64,000 bases of DNA, taken from the NCBI RefSeq assembly GCF_003712195.1, contig NZ_RDSD01000004.1:155780-219779 (forward strand). Direction: 5' to 3'. Under the pieces are notes generated by a model. It made no database searches and had not been told where the DNA came from. It was given only the letters and a program-made list of their open reading frames with translations. The position numbers and the translations under genes are program-made. The stretch comes from Proteiniphilum sp. X52. Its GTDB lineage: Bacteria > Bacteroidota > Bacteroidia > Bacteroidales > Dysgonomonadaceae. This document shows positions 20,954 through 31,293 of this stretch, piece by piece; position 1 is the stretch's first letter; every line of letters begins with the position of its first letter.

Positions 20954-22234
20954 ATGAAACTAAGATCTTTTATTGAGAAGACAAGTATCCTGTGCCTTTT
21001 CTTTTCATTATCATGCACCAGCGGAAAGAACCATAATTATCAATTCTATTTCGGTGAAGGGAATAAAAAAGAATTCGTAAAGATTACGGAACAAACCATA
21101 TACGGCGTTAATTCACCGTATGGTTACGATCTGAACAGTGTGCACAAGGGCAACGCTCCTTTCTTTTTCTCTATTAATCTGCCTGAAGGGAATTACAAAG
21201 TAACCCTTACGTTAGGTGATAGGCATCAACCCACCAATACAACCATCAAATCCGAATCGAGGAGATTGATGCTGGAAAATATCGACGTAGCAAAAGGTGA
21301 AACTGTCAGTAAATCATTTATCGTTAACATACGAAATACAAAGATCGGAGAAAAGGATTCAGTAAGGATCAAACCTCGGGAGACAGAGAAACTGAACTGG
21401 GACGATAAACTGACCATCGAAGTGAACGGTACAAATCATGGACTACAGACAATGGTCATAGAAAGTGTTTCGGTCCCTACCGTTTTTCTAGCGGGTAACT
21501 CTACAGTAGTGGATCAGGACAACGAACCCTGGTGTGGTTGGGGTCAAATGCTACCACGATTCTTGAAAGCCGGAATAGCCGTCGCCAATTATGCCGAGTC
21601 GGGTGAAGCGGGTAATTCATTTATCTCCGCGAAGCGCTTTGCCAAGATCCTCTCTCAAATGAAGGAAGGGGATTACCTGATGATCGAATTCGGCCATAAC
21701 GATCAAAAGCAAAAAGGTGAAAACAGAGGTCCCTATACCAGTTATAAGGAGAGCCTGAAGTATATGGTCGACGAAACAAGGAGAAAGGGTGCCACCCCCA
21801 TATTAATCACGCCGATGCACCGTCGAAGATTCGACGATAATAGACAGGTTATCAACACGTTGGGAGAATACCCGGATGCGATAAGACAACTGGCTGAAGA
21901 AGAAAATGTGATGCTGATCGAGCTGAACAGCATGAGTAAAGTATTATATGAAGCATGGGGGCCTGAAGAGTCAAAAAAGGCTTTTGTGCATTATCCGGCC
22001 GGCACCTTTCCCGGCCAGACCGAGACATTGGAAGACAATACCCATTTTAATGCGTATGGAGGCTATCTACTCTGCAAATGTGTCCTGAAAGGGTTGATCG
22101 ACAACGACTCTCCACTGAAAGAATACATTACAGAGGATTGGACCTGGTTCGATCCTGCGCAACCCGATGATATAGATAACTTTTTTATTCCCCCCACTCC
22201 ATTTTACTCCGTAATAAAACCCGATGGAAATTAA
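20954..22234 (+). CDS. Two-domain CE12-like acetylesterase B (GNS active site)
   Basis: Putative rhamnogalacturonan acetylesterase, 426 residues. Lipoprotein-like N terminus (SLSCTSG). Residues about 30-170 form a beta-sandwich, galactose-binding-like domain (FSINLPEGNYKVTLTLGDRH). The SGNH domain follows: FLAGNSTVVDQ with Ser183, NYAESGEAGNSFI, IEFGHNDQK, and DNTHFNAYG with the Asp/His pair. The usual GDS is GNS here (Asn182), a change I recall in related two-domain enzymes, so it need not mean loss of activity. It lies 22 bases after rhaM and 21 before GH105. It differs from esterases A and C in length and architecture. Confidence 0.82.
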   Translation: MKLRSFIEKTSILCLFFSLSCTSGKNHNYQFYFGEGNKKEFVKITEQTIYGVNSPYGYDLNSVHKGNAPFFFSINLPEGNYKVTLTLGDRHQPTNTTIKSESRRLMLENIDVAKGETVSKSFIVNIRNTKIGEKDSVRIKPRETEKLNWDDKLTIEVNGTNHGLQTMVIESVSVPTVFLAGNSTVVDQDNEPWCGWGQMLPRFLKAGIAVANYAESGEAGNSFISAKRFAKILSQMKEGDYLMIEFGHNDQKQKGENRGPYTSYKESLKYMVDETRRKGATPILITPMHRRRFDDNRQVINTLGEYPDAIRQLAEEENVMLIELNSMSKVLYEAWGPEESKKAFVHYPAGTFPGQTETLEDNTHFNAYGGYLLCKCVLKGLIDNDSPLKEYITEDWTWFDPAQPDDIDNFFIPPTPFYSVIKPDGN

Positions 22235-22255
22235 AACTATACAATAAATAAAATT

Positions 22256-23488
22256 ATGAAGAGAAATGTATTGATACCCTGTTTTTTATTCCTTTTTATA
22301 GGATCGTTGTTTGCACAGAAAAAAACGGATGAAGAAGCTGTAAGAGTTGTGGCCGACAATATTCTGGCCCAACCTGTAACCCAATTTGTGAGTGTGGACG
22401 ACGGCACCGTCTATAACAGTACGGCAGAGATACCCGAAGGGAAAGATGTCCGGTTTAAAAGTCCGCTCACCGAATGGCACTATTCGAACGGTGTACTGGA
22501 TATGGCCATGATCAATCTGGGAGAGTATCTCAACGAGGATAAATATGTAGAATACGCCAAAAGACATGTCGCTTTCGGATTCGACAATTACAAATACTTC
22601 AAGAACACTTTCAGACACGACCGCAATCATTGGCACTGGCCGTTCGGACAACTCTGGAACATGAAAGAACTGGATGACTGCGGTGCTATGGGGGCTGCGG
22701 TTATCGAAGTATACCAGTTAAAAAAAGAGCAACGATATCTCGATTATATCCATACGGCAGCAAACCATATCATGGAGGGTCAGGACCGCTTGGAAGATGG
22801 TACGCTCAGCCGGACTTTTCCGAGAAATATGACAGTCTGGGCAGACGACGCATACATGGGGACCTCATTCCTGACACGGATGGGGAAATTCACAGGAGAG
22901 AACCGCTATTTCGACGAAGCAGCCAAACAACTTATCCTGATGGACGAATATTTGTGGTGTCCCGAAAAACAACTCTATTATCACTGCTACTATACCGACT
23001 GGCAGAGAAACGGTGTTGCGTACTGGGGACGGGCGAACGGCTGGATCATGATCTCGCTGGTCGACCTTATCGAAGCTATGCCGCAGGATCATGCTCAACG
23101 AGGTGAACTGATCTCCATACTGGAAAAACAAATTGTGGGTGCTTCCCGCTGGCAGAATGCCAACGGAATGTGGAATCAGTTGCTCGACAAGAGTGATTCC
23201 TACGATGAGTCGTCAGTTACAGCCATGTTTGTATACGGTATCGCTAAAGCAATCAATAACCGGTGGATCGATCCTGCTTACCAAAGCATCGCAAGATCCG
23301 GATGGAACGCACTAAAGGACAACGAAATAACTCCTGACGGTCGTTTCACGAATGTGTGCGTAGGAACTGGCATCAGTAATGATCTGCCGTTTTACTTCAA
23401 CCGTCCCGTCGGTGACAATGAGAAACATGGCCTCGGACTGATCATAAATACTGCCGTTGAAATAATGAAATTAAGCAACACACAATGA
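22256..23488 (+). CDS. GH105 unsaturated rhamnogalacturonyl hydrolase
   Basis: Removes the unsaturated galacturonate left on RG-I oligosaccharides by the PL11 lyase. 410 residues with a signal peptide ending in SLFAQ. The (alpha/alpha)6 barrel signatures are visible: WHWPFGQLWNMKELDDCGAM with Asp140/Asp141, WADDAYMGTSFLTRMG with Asp197/Asp198, and VAYWGRANGWIMISLVDLIE. The first Asp group corresponds to the catalytic Asp of the YteR/YesR family by motif position. Likely periplasmic. It is part of the same co-directional run as the esterases and the rhamnosidase. High confidence for family; exact chain length preference unknown. Confidence 0.93.
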   Translation: MKRNVLIPCFLFLFIGSLFAQKKTDEEAVRVVADNILAQPVTQFVSVDDGTVYNSTAEIPEGKDVRFKSPLTEWHYSNGVLDMAMINLGEYLNEDKYVEYAKRHVAFGFDNYKYFKNTFRHDRNHWHWPFGQLWNMKELDDCGAMGAAVIEVYQLKKEQRYLDYIHTAANHIMEGQDRLEDGTLSRTFPRNMTVWADDAYMGTSFLTRMGKFTGENRYFDEAAKQLILMDEYLWCPEKQLYYHCYYTDWQRNGVAYWGRANGWIMISLVDLIEAMPQDHAQRGELISILEKQIVGASRWQNANGMWNQLLDKSDSYDESSVTAMFVYGIAKAINNRWIDPAYQSIARSGWNALKDNEITPDGRFTNVCVGTGISNDLPFYFNRPVGDNEKHGLGLIINTAVEIMKLSNTQ

Positions 23489-23679
23489 AAGGAATAAAAA
23501 TATCGATGCCGGTGAGCAGGCGGACGGAGGGATTCACAGGGAAAGGAACAGAAAAATGAGAATAAAAAGTGAAGAATGAAGATGGGAGCCAAAAATCAAG
23601 AAGTGAAACCATAGAAATTTTGAAATTCCTGACTTCTTGGACTTCTCCACTTCCTACTTCTAATCAAAATAAATATTGT

Positions 23680-26481
23680 ATGAGAAAAAATATACCGGTT
23701 ATAGCGATAGCCTCTCTCTTTGCCCTCTCGGGATGTTCTTCCCCCGCCGGGGTTGCGGGAGACACTGATTGGCCTCAGATAACTCAGGAAAGTAAACCCT
23801 GGACACGTTGGTGGTGGATGGGGAGTGATGTGGACTCTGCAAACCTGACATACAATCTGGCAGCGTTGGGTAAGGCCGGGATAGGGGGCGTGGAAATCAC
23901 ACCTATCTACGGCGTAAAAGGGCGTGAAGCGCATTATCTCAATTACCTTTCACCCGAATGGATGAATTTGCTGGATTTCACCATTTCCCAAGCGGCCCGC
24001 CTGGGAATGGGAGTGGATATGAATAATGGTACGGGATGGCCCTTCGGGGGACCTGAGGTGACTCTGGAGGATGCAGCCACCAGGGCTGTTTTTCAGGAAT
24101 ACCAACTCAAAGGGGGGCAATCACTCGATGAGCTGGTCACAGTACGGGATGAAAGCCAGAAACCGTTTGCCCGGCTAAATAAACTTATCGCATACACCCC
24201 GGATGGTGAGAGTGTGGATATTACGGATAAAGTATCGGTGGAAGGAAAACTCAACTGGACGGCGCCGGAAGGAAAAGAGTTTACATTGATCGCACTGTTT
24301 ATAGGAAAAACCCGGCAAGAAGTAAAAAGGGCGGCGCCGGGCGGACAGGGTTACGTGCTCAACCATTTCGATAAGGAGGCGGTCATGCGTTACCTCGGAA
24401 AATTCGATACCGCGTTTGCCGAAAAAAACGCCCCTTACCCAAACACTTTCTTCAACGATTCGTATGAAGTGTACGGCGCTGACTGGACGCCGGAACTGTT
24501 GAACGAATTTGAAAAAAGGAGGGGATACAAGTTGCAGGATTACTTCCCTGAGTTGCTGGCCAAAGGAGCAACGGAGCTCTCAGTACGAGTTATGACCGAT
24601 TACAGGGAAACCATTGGTGAACTGTTGATGGAAAATTTCACCCAACCCTGGACCGAATGGGCGCACTCACACGGTGTAAAGACAAGGAATCAGGCGCACG
24701 GATCGCCGGCAAATCTGCTGGATCTGTATGCTGCTGTGGATATTCCCGAATGCGAATCGTTCGGCATCACCGATTTCGATATCCCGGGCCTGCGAAAAGA
24801 CTCGATCCGCAAAGAGAACGACAGTGACCCCACCATCCTCAAATATGCTTCGTCGGCCGCCCATGTAGCCGGTAAAACCTATACTTCTTCCGAAACATTT
24901 ACCTGGCTGACCGAACATTTCAGGACCTCCCTCTCGCAGGCCAAGCCGGAGATAGACCAGATGTTCACCTCCGGAGTAAACCGGGTATATTTTCACGGTA
25001 CGACCTACTCACCGGGGGATGCCGCATGGCCGGGATGGAAATTCTACGCATCGGTAGATATGTCACCCACCAATCCCATCTGGAAAGACGCACCGGCATT
25101 CTTCGATTATATCGCGCGGGTACAGTCATTCCTGCAAACCGGAAAGCCTGACAACGATTTTCTGCTCTACCTCCCTCTTTACGATATCTGGGAAGGATTG
25201 CGCGGGAACTATTTCGCCACGTTCGCCATCCACGGGATGCGGGAACGAATTCCGGATTTCCGCAAAGCGGTGGAAAAGATCATGGAATGCGGTTACGACC
25301 TCGATTATATCTCTGACCACTTCATAAGTACGACCACTGTTGAAAACGGGCTGCTGAAAACAGAGGGTGGAACCACCTACAAAGCCCTGATATTACCGGC
25401 AGTGAAATATATCCCGGCCGAAACAATGGAACAGATCAGGAAATTGACAGAACAGGGAGCTACCGTGATCATTTCGGATCACTATCCTTCCGATGTGCCG
25501 GGATTATCCCATCTGGAAGAGCGGAAGAACCTGTTCCAGGATCAACTGTCGTTATTTCCGGAAGTCGCCTCCTTCGAAAATGTATCTGTCAACACAATGA
25601 AAAAGGGAACGGTCATCACCGGTAATAATTACAGGGATATGCTGGCAACATGGAAAGGGAACGAAGAACTCTTTGTCTCGGAATTGGGTGGACAACTGAT
25701 CCGCAGAAAACATGACAATGGACATATCTATTTCTTCTCCATGTTGAAGAACAATCCCGTGGACGGATGGATCCCCTTAGGGGTAAAAGCCGAAAGCGCC
25801 CTGTTCTTTAACCCGATGAACGGCGAGAAAGGGTTGGCAAAACTGCGTAAGAATAACGGTAGGACAGAACTGCATATGCAGTTGAAACCCGGTGAATCAA
25901 TTATTCTGAAAACATTCAACAGGAAAAAAATAGAAGCGGAAGAATGGGCTTATTATCAACTCACAGGAAACAAAGTTACCTTAAACAACGGTTGGACGTT
26001 ACAGTTTGAAGAAAGTGAACCGGCAGTTACCGAAAGTTTTGCATTGGAGACTCTGGGATCGTGGACTGATATCGACAATGAGGCGTTGAAAAAGAATATG
26101 GGTACGGGACGATATTCACTGACATTTGATTTCACCAAAACACCCGGATGCGAATACCTCCTTTCACTGGGGGATGTACGCGAAAGTGCGCGGGTAAAGA
26201 TCAATGGGGAGAATGCAGGAACCCTTTATGCCGTACCGTTCGAAACAACGATCGGATCATTGCTGCGCGACGGGGAGAACACCATAGAAATCGACGTAAC
26301 CAACCTCCCGGCCAACCGCATCGCCGATTATGACCGTCGTGGTGTGGAATGGCGTATTTTCCATGAGATCAATTTTGTGAGCATCACCTACAAACCCACC
26401 GCATTCGATATCTGGGATATTGCACCATCCGGTTTATTGGGACCCGTCACGATTCAGGAACTTACAACTATTCATCCATAA
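23680..26481 (+). CDS. GH106 alpha-L-rhamnosidase, lipoprotein
   Basis: Inverting alpha-L-rhamnosidase of family GH106, 933 residues. Start at 23680 (MRKNIPVIAI) because it opens into a lipoprotein signal with ALSGCSS; the frame is open further back to 23569 but those 37 residues are polar and come from a repeat-like leader. Family features: SKPWTRWWWMGSDVD, GIGGVEITPIYGVKG, LGMGVDMNNGTGWPFGGPEV, FFNDSYEVYGADWTPELL and, in the middle, VYFHGTTYSP. The C terminus (about 800-933) is a carbohydrate-binding-like sandwich, including VRESARVKINGENAGTLY. It should take terminal rhamnose from RG-I fragments after GH105 action. Confidence 0.93.
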   Translation: MRKNIPVIAIASLFALSGCSSPAGVAGDTDWPQITQESKPWTRWWWMGSDVDSANLTYNLAALGKAGIGGVEITPIYGVKGREAHYLNYLSPEWMNLLDFTISQAARLGMGVDMNNGTGWPFGGPEVTLEDAATRAVFQEYQLKGGQSLDELVTVRDESQKPFARLNKLIAYTPDGESVDITDKVSVEGKLNWTAPEGKEFTLIALFIGKTRQEVKRAAPGGQGYVLNHFDKEAVMRYLGKFDTAFAEKNAPYPNTFFNDSYEVYGADWTPELLNEFEKRRGYKLQDYFPELLAKGATELSVRVMTDYRETIGELLMENFTQPWTEWAHSHGVKTRNQAHGSPANLLDLYAAVDIPECESFGITDFDIPGLRKDSIRKENDSDPTILKYASSAAHVAGKTYTSSETFTWLTEHFRTSLSQAKPEIDQMFTSGVNRVYFHGTTYSPGDAAWPGWKFYASVDMSPTNPIWKDAPAFFDYIARVQSFLQTGKPDNDFLLYLPLYDIWEGLRGNYFATFAIHGMRERIPDFRKAVEKIMECGYDLDYISDHFISTTTVENGLLKTEGGTTYKALILPAVKYIPAETMEQIRKLTEQGATVIISDHYPSDVPGLSHLEERKNLFQDQLSLFPEVASFENVSVNTMKKGTVITGNNYRDMLATWKGNEELFVSELGGQLIRRKHDNGHIYFFSMLKNNPVDGWIPLGVKAESALFFNPMNGEKGLAKLRKNNGRTELHMQLKPGESIILKTFNRKKIEAEEWAYYQLTGNKVTLNNGWTLQFEESEPAVTESFALETLGSWTDIDNEALKKNMGTGRYSLTFDFTKTPGCEYLLSLGDVRESARVKINGENAGTLYAVPFETTIGSLLRDGENTIEIDVTNLPANRIADYDRRGVEWRIFHEINFVSITYKPTAFDIWDIAPSGLLGPVTIQELTTIHP

Positions 26482-26499
26482 TGAAAACAATACAATAAC

Positions 26500-28812
26500 A
26501 TGCAAAAAACAATTTTTACACTCCTGTTCATTTCTCTCCATCTCGTGATCTATCCTCAACAAGGCAGAAAAACCATCGATATGGACCATAGCTGGCAGTT
26601 TGCCAGAGGGACACACAAGGATGCTATCAATCCCAATTTCGATGACTCAGGCTGGCAGACGGTCAATGTGCCGCACGACTGGAGTATTCAGGGTCGGTAT
26701 AACAGAAATAATCTTACCGGTCGCGGAGGCGGATACCTGCCTTCAGGTGACGGGTGGTACAGGAAATCATTTACACTGCCGGAAAGCGATAAAGGAAAAA
26801 AAGTGCTTATCGAATTTGATGGAATCATGGCCAACAGTGAAGTATATATAAACGGAGAACTGCTGGGCATATGGCCCTATGGATACACTTCTTTCCTCTA
26901 TGATATGACCGGACATATACGGTTTGGGGAAAATGAGGCCAATATTCTGACAGTCCGGGCCAATAATATCGACCAGCCGGCATCACGCTGGTATACCGGG
27001 GCGGGGATATACCGCCACGTACGGATGATTGTAAAGGATCCGGTACATATCGCTCATAGGGGCGTGTTCGTTACTACACCCAAAGTAAGCAAATCAAGAG
27101 CTACCGTCAATGCAGCCATTCAGATAGACAATACTACGGACAGGAACAGAAGTGTAACCGTGCATTCTTCTATCATCGACAAAGAGGGTAAAACGGTGCG
27201 GACAGCTTCTTCCACCCAACGAATTGGCGCCAAAGCCTCTCAGCTTGTTGAACAGAACCTGCAGGTGAACGATCCGCTGCTTTGGGACACAAAAGACCCG
27301 CACATGTACCAGATGATAACCAGGGTATTGGACGGTAAGACACTGTTAGACGAGCAGGTGACCGACTTCGGTATCCGGAGCATCCGCTACAATGCCACGA
27401 AAGGATTTTTCCTGAACGATCAACCGCTGAAGATGTACGGTGCATGTATGCACCATGATGGAGGCGGTGTAGGAGCTGCTGTACCTTCTGCCGTGTGGGA
27501 ATACCGTTTCAATAAACTGAAAGAGGCCGGTATCAATGCCATCCGTGTAGCACATAATCCAATGGCTCCCGAATTTTATGATATGTGTGACCGGATGGGG
27601 ATCCTGGTGATGAACGAGAATTTCGATACCTGGGAATATGCCAAGAATGCGCATGACTATCACCTCTATTTCAACGAATGGTGGGAAAGAGATACCCGTG
27701 CAATGGTATTGCGGGACAGAAACCACCCGTCCATCGTACTTTACAGTGTTGGAAACGAGATACGTGATAACCTCAACAACGAGGACGGTTTCCGGAAGTA
27801 TAAACAACAACAGGACCTGATTCACGAATTGGATTCCACCCGACCGGTCACCATGGCACTCTTCCGCCCCAACTCGTCGGGAGTGTATAAAAACGGATTT
27901 GCCGATATGATGGATGTGGTAGGCCAAAATTACCGTCCCGGGGAATTGTTGGAAGCACACAGACAGAATCCGGACAGGATTGTGATTGGCACGGAAAATA
28001 TCCACGATCTGGAGAGTTACCTGACGCTACGCGATCACGAATTTATGTGTGGACAATTCTTATGGACCGGATTCGACTATCTGGGTGAAAACGTCTGGCC
28101 CAGGATATCATTCGGGACAGCACTTTTCGACAAGACCGGAGGATGGAACCGGGAAGGATTATTGCGAAAGGCATGGTGGGGCAGCGAACCGACCGTATCA
28201 GTAGTGCGCAGGTCCGACAATGCAGGGGCAGGCGAGTGGGTACATGACTGGACACCCCTTGACCCGGTAGCATACGACGAAGCCTTTCTGGAAATATATA
28301 CCAATGCCGAAGAGGTGGAACTGTTTCTGAACGATGAATCTGTAGGGGTATTTAAACGTCCCGACAATCATGCACCGATTCCGGTGAAGGTGAACTACCG
28401 GAAAGGGGAATTGCGTGCCGAAGCAAGGACAGGCGAAAAGGTGGTTGCCACGGATGTGCAACGGACAGCAGGCTTCCCCTATAAGATCGTACTGACACCT
28501 CACAAGACAACCATCGGAAACGACTGGGAGGATGTCTCTATCGTACGTGCCGTGATCGTGGATGAAGATAGCGTGCGTTGCCCGAATGCTTTCCACCTGA
28601 TAGAGTTCAACGTGGAAGGCGCCGGAGAGTTGATCGCAACCGACAGCGGGGATCAATATGGCCACGAGCCTTATATATCGAAAGAACGCTCTGCCCATAT
28701 GGGGGAATGTGTCGCCATCATCAGGGCAAACCAGGACGAAGGAACAATCAAAATAACCGCCCGGGCGGAGGGGATAGAAGGAATAGCCTCTGCTGAGATC
28801 AGGGTAGAATGA
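26500..28812 (+). CDS. GH2 beta-galactosidase
   Basis: Retaining GH2 enzyme, 770 residues with signal peptide (ending near IYPQQ). Order: N-terminal sugar-binding sandwich (about 25-180, WQTVNVPHDWSIQ and GWYRKSF), immunoglobulin-like domain, TIM barrel from about 300 (MYGACMHHDGG, INAIRVAHNPMAPEFYDMCD), and a C-terminal DUF4982-like and Ig-like region. The acid/base is inferred as Glu420 in SVGNEI and the nucleophile as Glu499 in IGTENIHD. GH2 also holds glucuronidases and mannosidases; beta-galactosidase is the best guess from motif style and an RG-I setting with galactan side chains. It starts 18 bases after the rhamnosidase. Confidence 0.85.
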   Translation: MQKTIFTLLFISLHLVIYPQQGRKTIDMDHSWQFARGTHKDAINPNFDDSGWQTVNVPHDWSIQGRYNRNNLTGRGGGYLPSGDGWYRKSFTLPESDKGKKVLIEFDGIMANSEVYINGELLGIWPYGYTSFLYDMTGHIRFGENEANILTVRANNIDQPASRWYTGAGIYRHVRMIVKDPVHIAHRGVFVTTPKVSKSRATVNAAIQIDNTTDRNRSVTVHSSIIDKEGKTVRTASSTQRIGAKASQLVEQNLQVNDPLLWDTKDPHMYQMITRVLDGKTLLDEQVTDFGIRSIRYNATKGFFLNDQPLKMYGACMHHDGGGVGAAVPSAVWEYRFNKLKEAGINAIRVAHNPMAPEFYDMCDRMGILVMNENFDTWEYAKNAHDYHLYFNEWWERDTRAMVLRDRNHPSIVLYSVGNEIRDNLNNEDGFRKYKQQQDLIHELDSTRPVTMALFRPNSSGVYKNGFADMMDVVGQNYRPGELLEAHRQNPDRIVIGTENIHDLESYLTLRDHEFMCGQFLWTGFDYLGENVWPRISFGTALFDKTGGWNREGLLRKAWWGSEPTVSVVRRSDNAGAGEWVHDWTPLDPVAYDEAFLEIYTNAEEVELFLNDESVGVFKRPDNHAPIPVKVNYRKGELRAEARTGEKVVATDVQRTAGFPYKIVLTPHKTTIGNDWEDVSIVRAVIVDEDSVRCPNAFHLIEFNVEGAGELIATDSGDQYGHEPYISKERSAHMGECVAIIRANQDEGTIKITARAEGIEGIASAEIRVE

Positions 28813-28908
28813 CAAAACTATACGCAATTCATATAAAACGAGAACAGTTTATAATGAAAATAATGAATTTATCAATATCAATGTTCATAACCATTTAAAA
28901 TATCAGAT

Positions 28909-29643
28909 ATGAAGCGATATATGCTGATGTTAAGCCTGGCATTGCTTATGGGTTTTATCCTACCACCCGGGAATAAGACCAGAATATTTATAGCCGGTGA
29001 TTCCACGGCCCAGACTTATAATGAAAAGAGAGACGGATTGATAAAAGGGTGGGGCCAGATGCTGGCATTGTATCTCAACGAAAATGTAGAAGTTGTGAAC
29101 CACGCGGTCGGCGGACGGAGTACCAATAGCTTTATCAGGGAAGGCCGGTGGGACAGGCTTATTTCGGAGGTGAAAGCCGGTGACTATGTATTTATCCAAT
29201 TTGGCCATAACGATGCTTCTACCCGTCCGGAGCGGCATACTTCCTACGAAGAATATGAACGAAATCTCACAAGAATGATCAATGACGTACGTGAAAAGCA
29301 GGCTACTCCCGTGCTGCTCACCTCCGTGGTAATGCGCACATTCGTCAACGGTCATCTGACGGATGACCGGCTGAAGGGGTATCCGGTAATCACACGAAGA
29401 GTAGCCAGGGAACAGGGTGTTTCTATGATCGATATTAACCTGAAAACCCGCGACTTTGTAACTATGCTTGGTGACGAAGATTCAAAACCATATTACAGGT
29501 GGGTGGAACCGGGCGTTGATCCAGTCAAACCTGAAGGATTACAAGATGATACTCATATGGTGGAGAAAGGTGCCAGACAAGTGGCCCAGTTTGTGGCAGA
29601 AGGGATCATGGAACTGAACCTGCCTAGGTTAAGTGGAAAATAG
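28909..29643 (+). CDS. CE12 rhamnogalacturonan acetylesterase C
   Basis: Compact single-domain SGNH esterase, 244 residues, close to the classical CE12 size. Signal peptide at the N terminus. Blocks: IFIAGDSTAQTYN with Ser32, HAVGGRSTNSFI, IQFGHNDAST, and DDTHMVEKGA with the catalytic Asp/His. It is the third esterase of this type in the locus and the one most like the textbook enzyme. It lies between GH2 and GH28, so it may act on acetylated homogalacturonan or RG-I stretches that block GH28. That division of labour is an inference. Confidence 0.88.
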   Translation: MKRYMLMLSLALLMGFILPPGNKTRIFIAGDSTAQTYNEKRDGLIKGWGQMLALYLNENVEVVNHAVGGRSTNSFIREGRWDRLISEVKAGDYVFIQFGHNDASTRPERHTSYEEYERNLTRMINDVREKQATPVLLTSVVMRTFVNGHLTDDRLKGYPVITRRVAREQGVSMIDINLKTRDFVTMLGDEDSKPYYRWVEPGVDPVKPEGLQDDTHMVEKGARQVAQFVAEGIMELNLPRLSGK

Positions 29644-29775
29644 CTGCGTATAGTGGAAATCGATATATATGAAAGCAAATCATCCACAAAAAACAATATA
29701 CAATGAAAACATATTGGTTTTGAGAAAAGACATAAAACAGGATATAGCAGAATGAAAAGAAAATTTGAACGGATT

Positions 29776-31107
29776 ATGAATAAAAAAATGTGGGCATTGG
29801 TATTTTGTGTGATTCTGAGTTTGTCGTCTTTTGGAAACAACCTGTTTCCCGACGGCACACCGATTCCGGATTGGTTCAATCAAAATGAAATTGTCGACAT
29901 CAACACTTTGGGAAAGCATTACCGGATTACAGATTATGGTGTGGTGGGCGACAGCGCACTGCTACAGACGGAAGCAATCCAATCGGTTATTGATCAGGCC
30001 CATCAAAACGGTGGTGGTGTGATAATCATTCCCAAAGGTGTTTTCCTGAGTGGTGCCCTCTTTTTCAAGCCGACAACCCATTTGTATCTGGAAAAAGATG
30101 CTGTATTAAAAGGAAGTGACGATATCAGTAATTTCCCGATTCTGCCGACAAGGATTGAAGGTCAAAACATCAATTATTTTGCTGCGCTCATCAACGCCGA
30201 CAACATAAATGGATTCTCCATATCCGGTGAAGGCACGATAAATGGGAACGGATTACGCTATTGGAAATCGTTCTGGCTACGAAGACAAGTCAATCCCCAA
30301 TGCACCAATATTGAAGAACTGAGACCCCGTCTTGTATATATATCCAATTGCAAAAACGTACAGATTGCAGGAGTAACTCTGGTGAACTCCCCTTTCTGGA
30401 CAACCCATCTCTACAAATGTGAAAAAGTGAAACTCCTCAATCTGCATATATTCTCCCCCGAAAAACCGGTCAAGGCGCCAAGCACCGACGCGGTGGATAT
30501 AGATGCCTGCACTTATGTTCATATTAAAGATTGCTACATGTCGGTAAACGATGATGCGGTCGCATTGAAAGGTGGAAAAGGACCGTTGGCCGATAAAGAT
30601 GAAAATAACGGCGGGAACCGGAATATTATTATCGAAGATTGCACATACGGATTTTGCCATAGTGCTTTAACCTTCGGCAGTGAATCCCTACATAATCGCA
30701 ACATTATCCTTCGCCATTGCCGGGTAGATCAGGCAAAACGCCTTCTTTGGCTGAAAATGCGCCCCGATACTCCCCAGAACTATGAATATGTCCGGGTGGA
30801 AGAGATCACAGGAAATGTAACCAGTTTCCTGTATATCAAACCCTGGACTCAGTTTTTTGATTTACAGGGACAAAAAGAAATGCCACTTTCTTATGGTAAT
30901 AATATAACCATGCGCAATATCACGCTGAATTGCGACATATTTTTCGACGTAAGCAAATCAGACCAGTATATTCTATCTGATTTTACATTCGAGAATCTAA
31001 ACATCCGGACAAAAACACCGGATATTTACAAAGAGTATATCTCAAATTTCCTCATAAAGGATGTACGAATCAATGGTAAAGAGTATCAATCGTTTATTCG
31101 GAGATAA
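29776..31107 (+). CDS. GH28 polygalacturonase-type hydrolase
   Basis: Right-handed beta-helix hydrolase acting on galacturonate linkages, 443 residues from the ATG at 29776 (MNKKMWALVF), which opens a signal peptide; an earlier in-frame ATG at 29752 adds 8 basic residues. GH28 motifs in order: STDAVDID (Asp238), VNDDAVALKGG (Asp259 and Asp260), a weak GHG-like CHSALTFGSE, and an RIK-like LLWLKMRPD. The three acidic residues needed for inversion are present. The sequence could be exo-polygalacturonase or a rhamnogalacturonan hydrolase; the locus favours the latter or unsaturated-product processing. Probably the last enzyme before the third SusC/D pair. Confidence 0.88.
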   Translation: MNKKMWALVFCVILSLSSFGNNLFPDGTPIPDWFNQNEIVDINTLGKHYRITDYGVVGDSALLQTEAIQSVIDQAHQNGGGVIIIPKGVFLSGALFFKPTTHLYLEKDAVLKGSDDISNFPILPTRIEGQNINYFAALINADNINGFSISGEGTINGNGLRYWKSFWLRRQVNPQCTNIEELRPRLVYISNCKNVQIAGVTLVNSPFWTTHLYKCEKVKLLNLHIFSPEKPVKAPSTDAVDIDACTYVHIKDCYMSVNDDAVALKGGKGPLADKDENNGGNRNIIIEDCTYGFCHSALTFGSESLHNRNIILRHCRVDQAKRLLWLKMRPDTPQNYEYVRVEEITGNVTSFLYIKPWTQFFDLQGQKEMPLSYGNNITMRNITLNCDIFFDVSKSDQYILSDFTFENLNIRTKTPDIYKEYISNFLIKDVRINGKEYQSFIRR

Positions 31108-31293
31108 TAAATAATCCATTTTGAAAGAAATTATATAATGTAATAAGGTAAGAGTATAATTAAGGTATTTTTCTGACGGATAAATCTGATAACATAACTA
31201 TTTTTTCAAATATTAAATATCATTATGTATTAGTTTTTCACTACAACTAATCTGACCGTTTTAATTATTAATCTAAATAAATGAGAGAATGAA

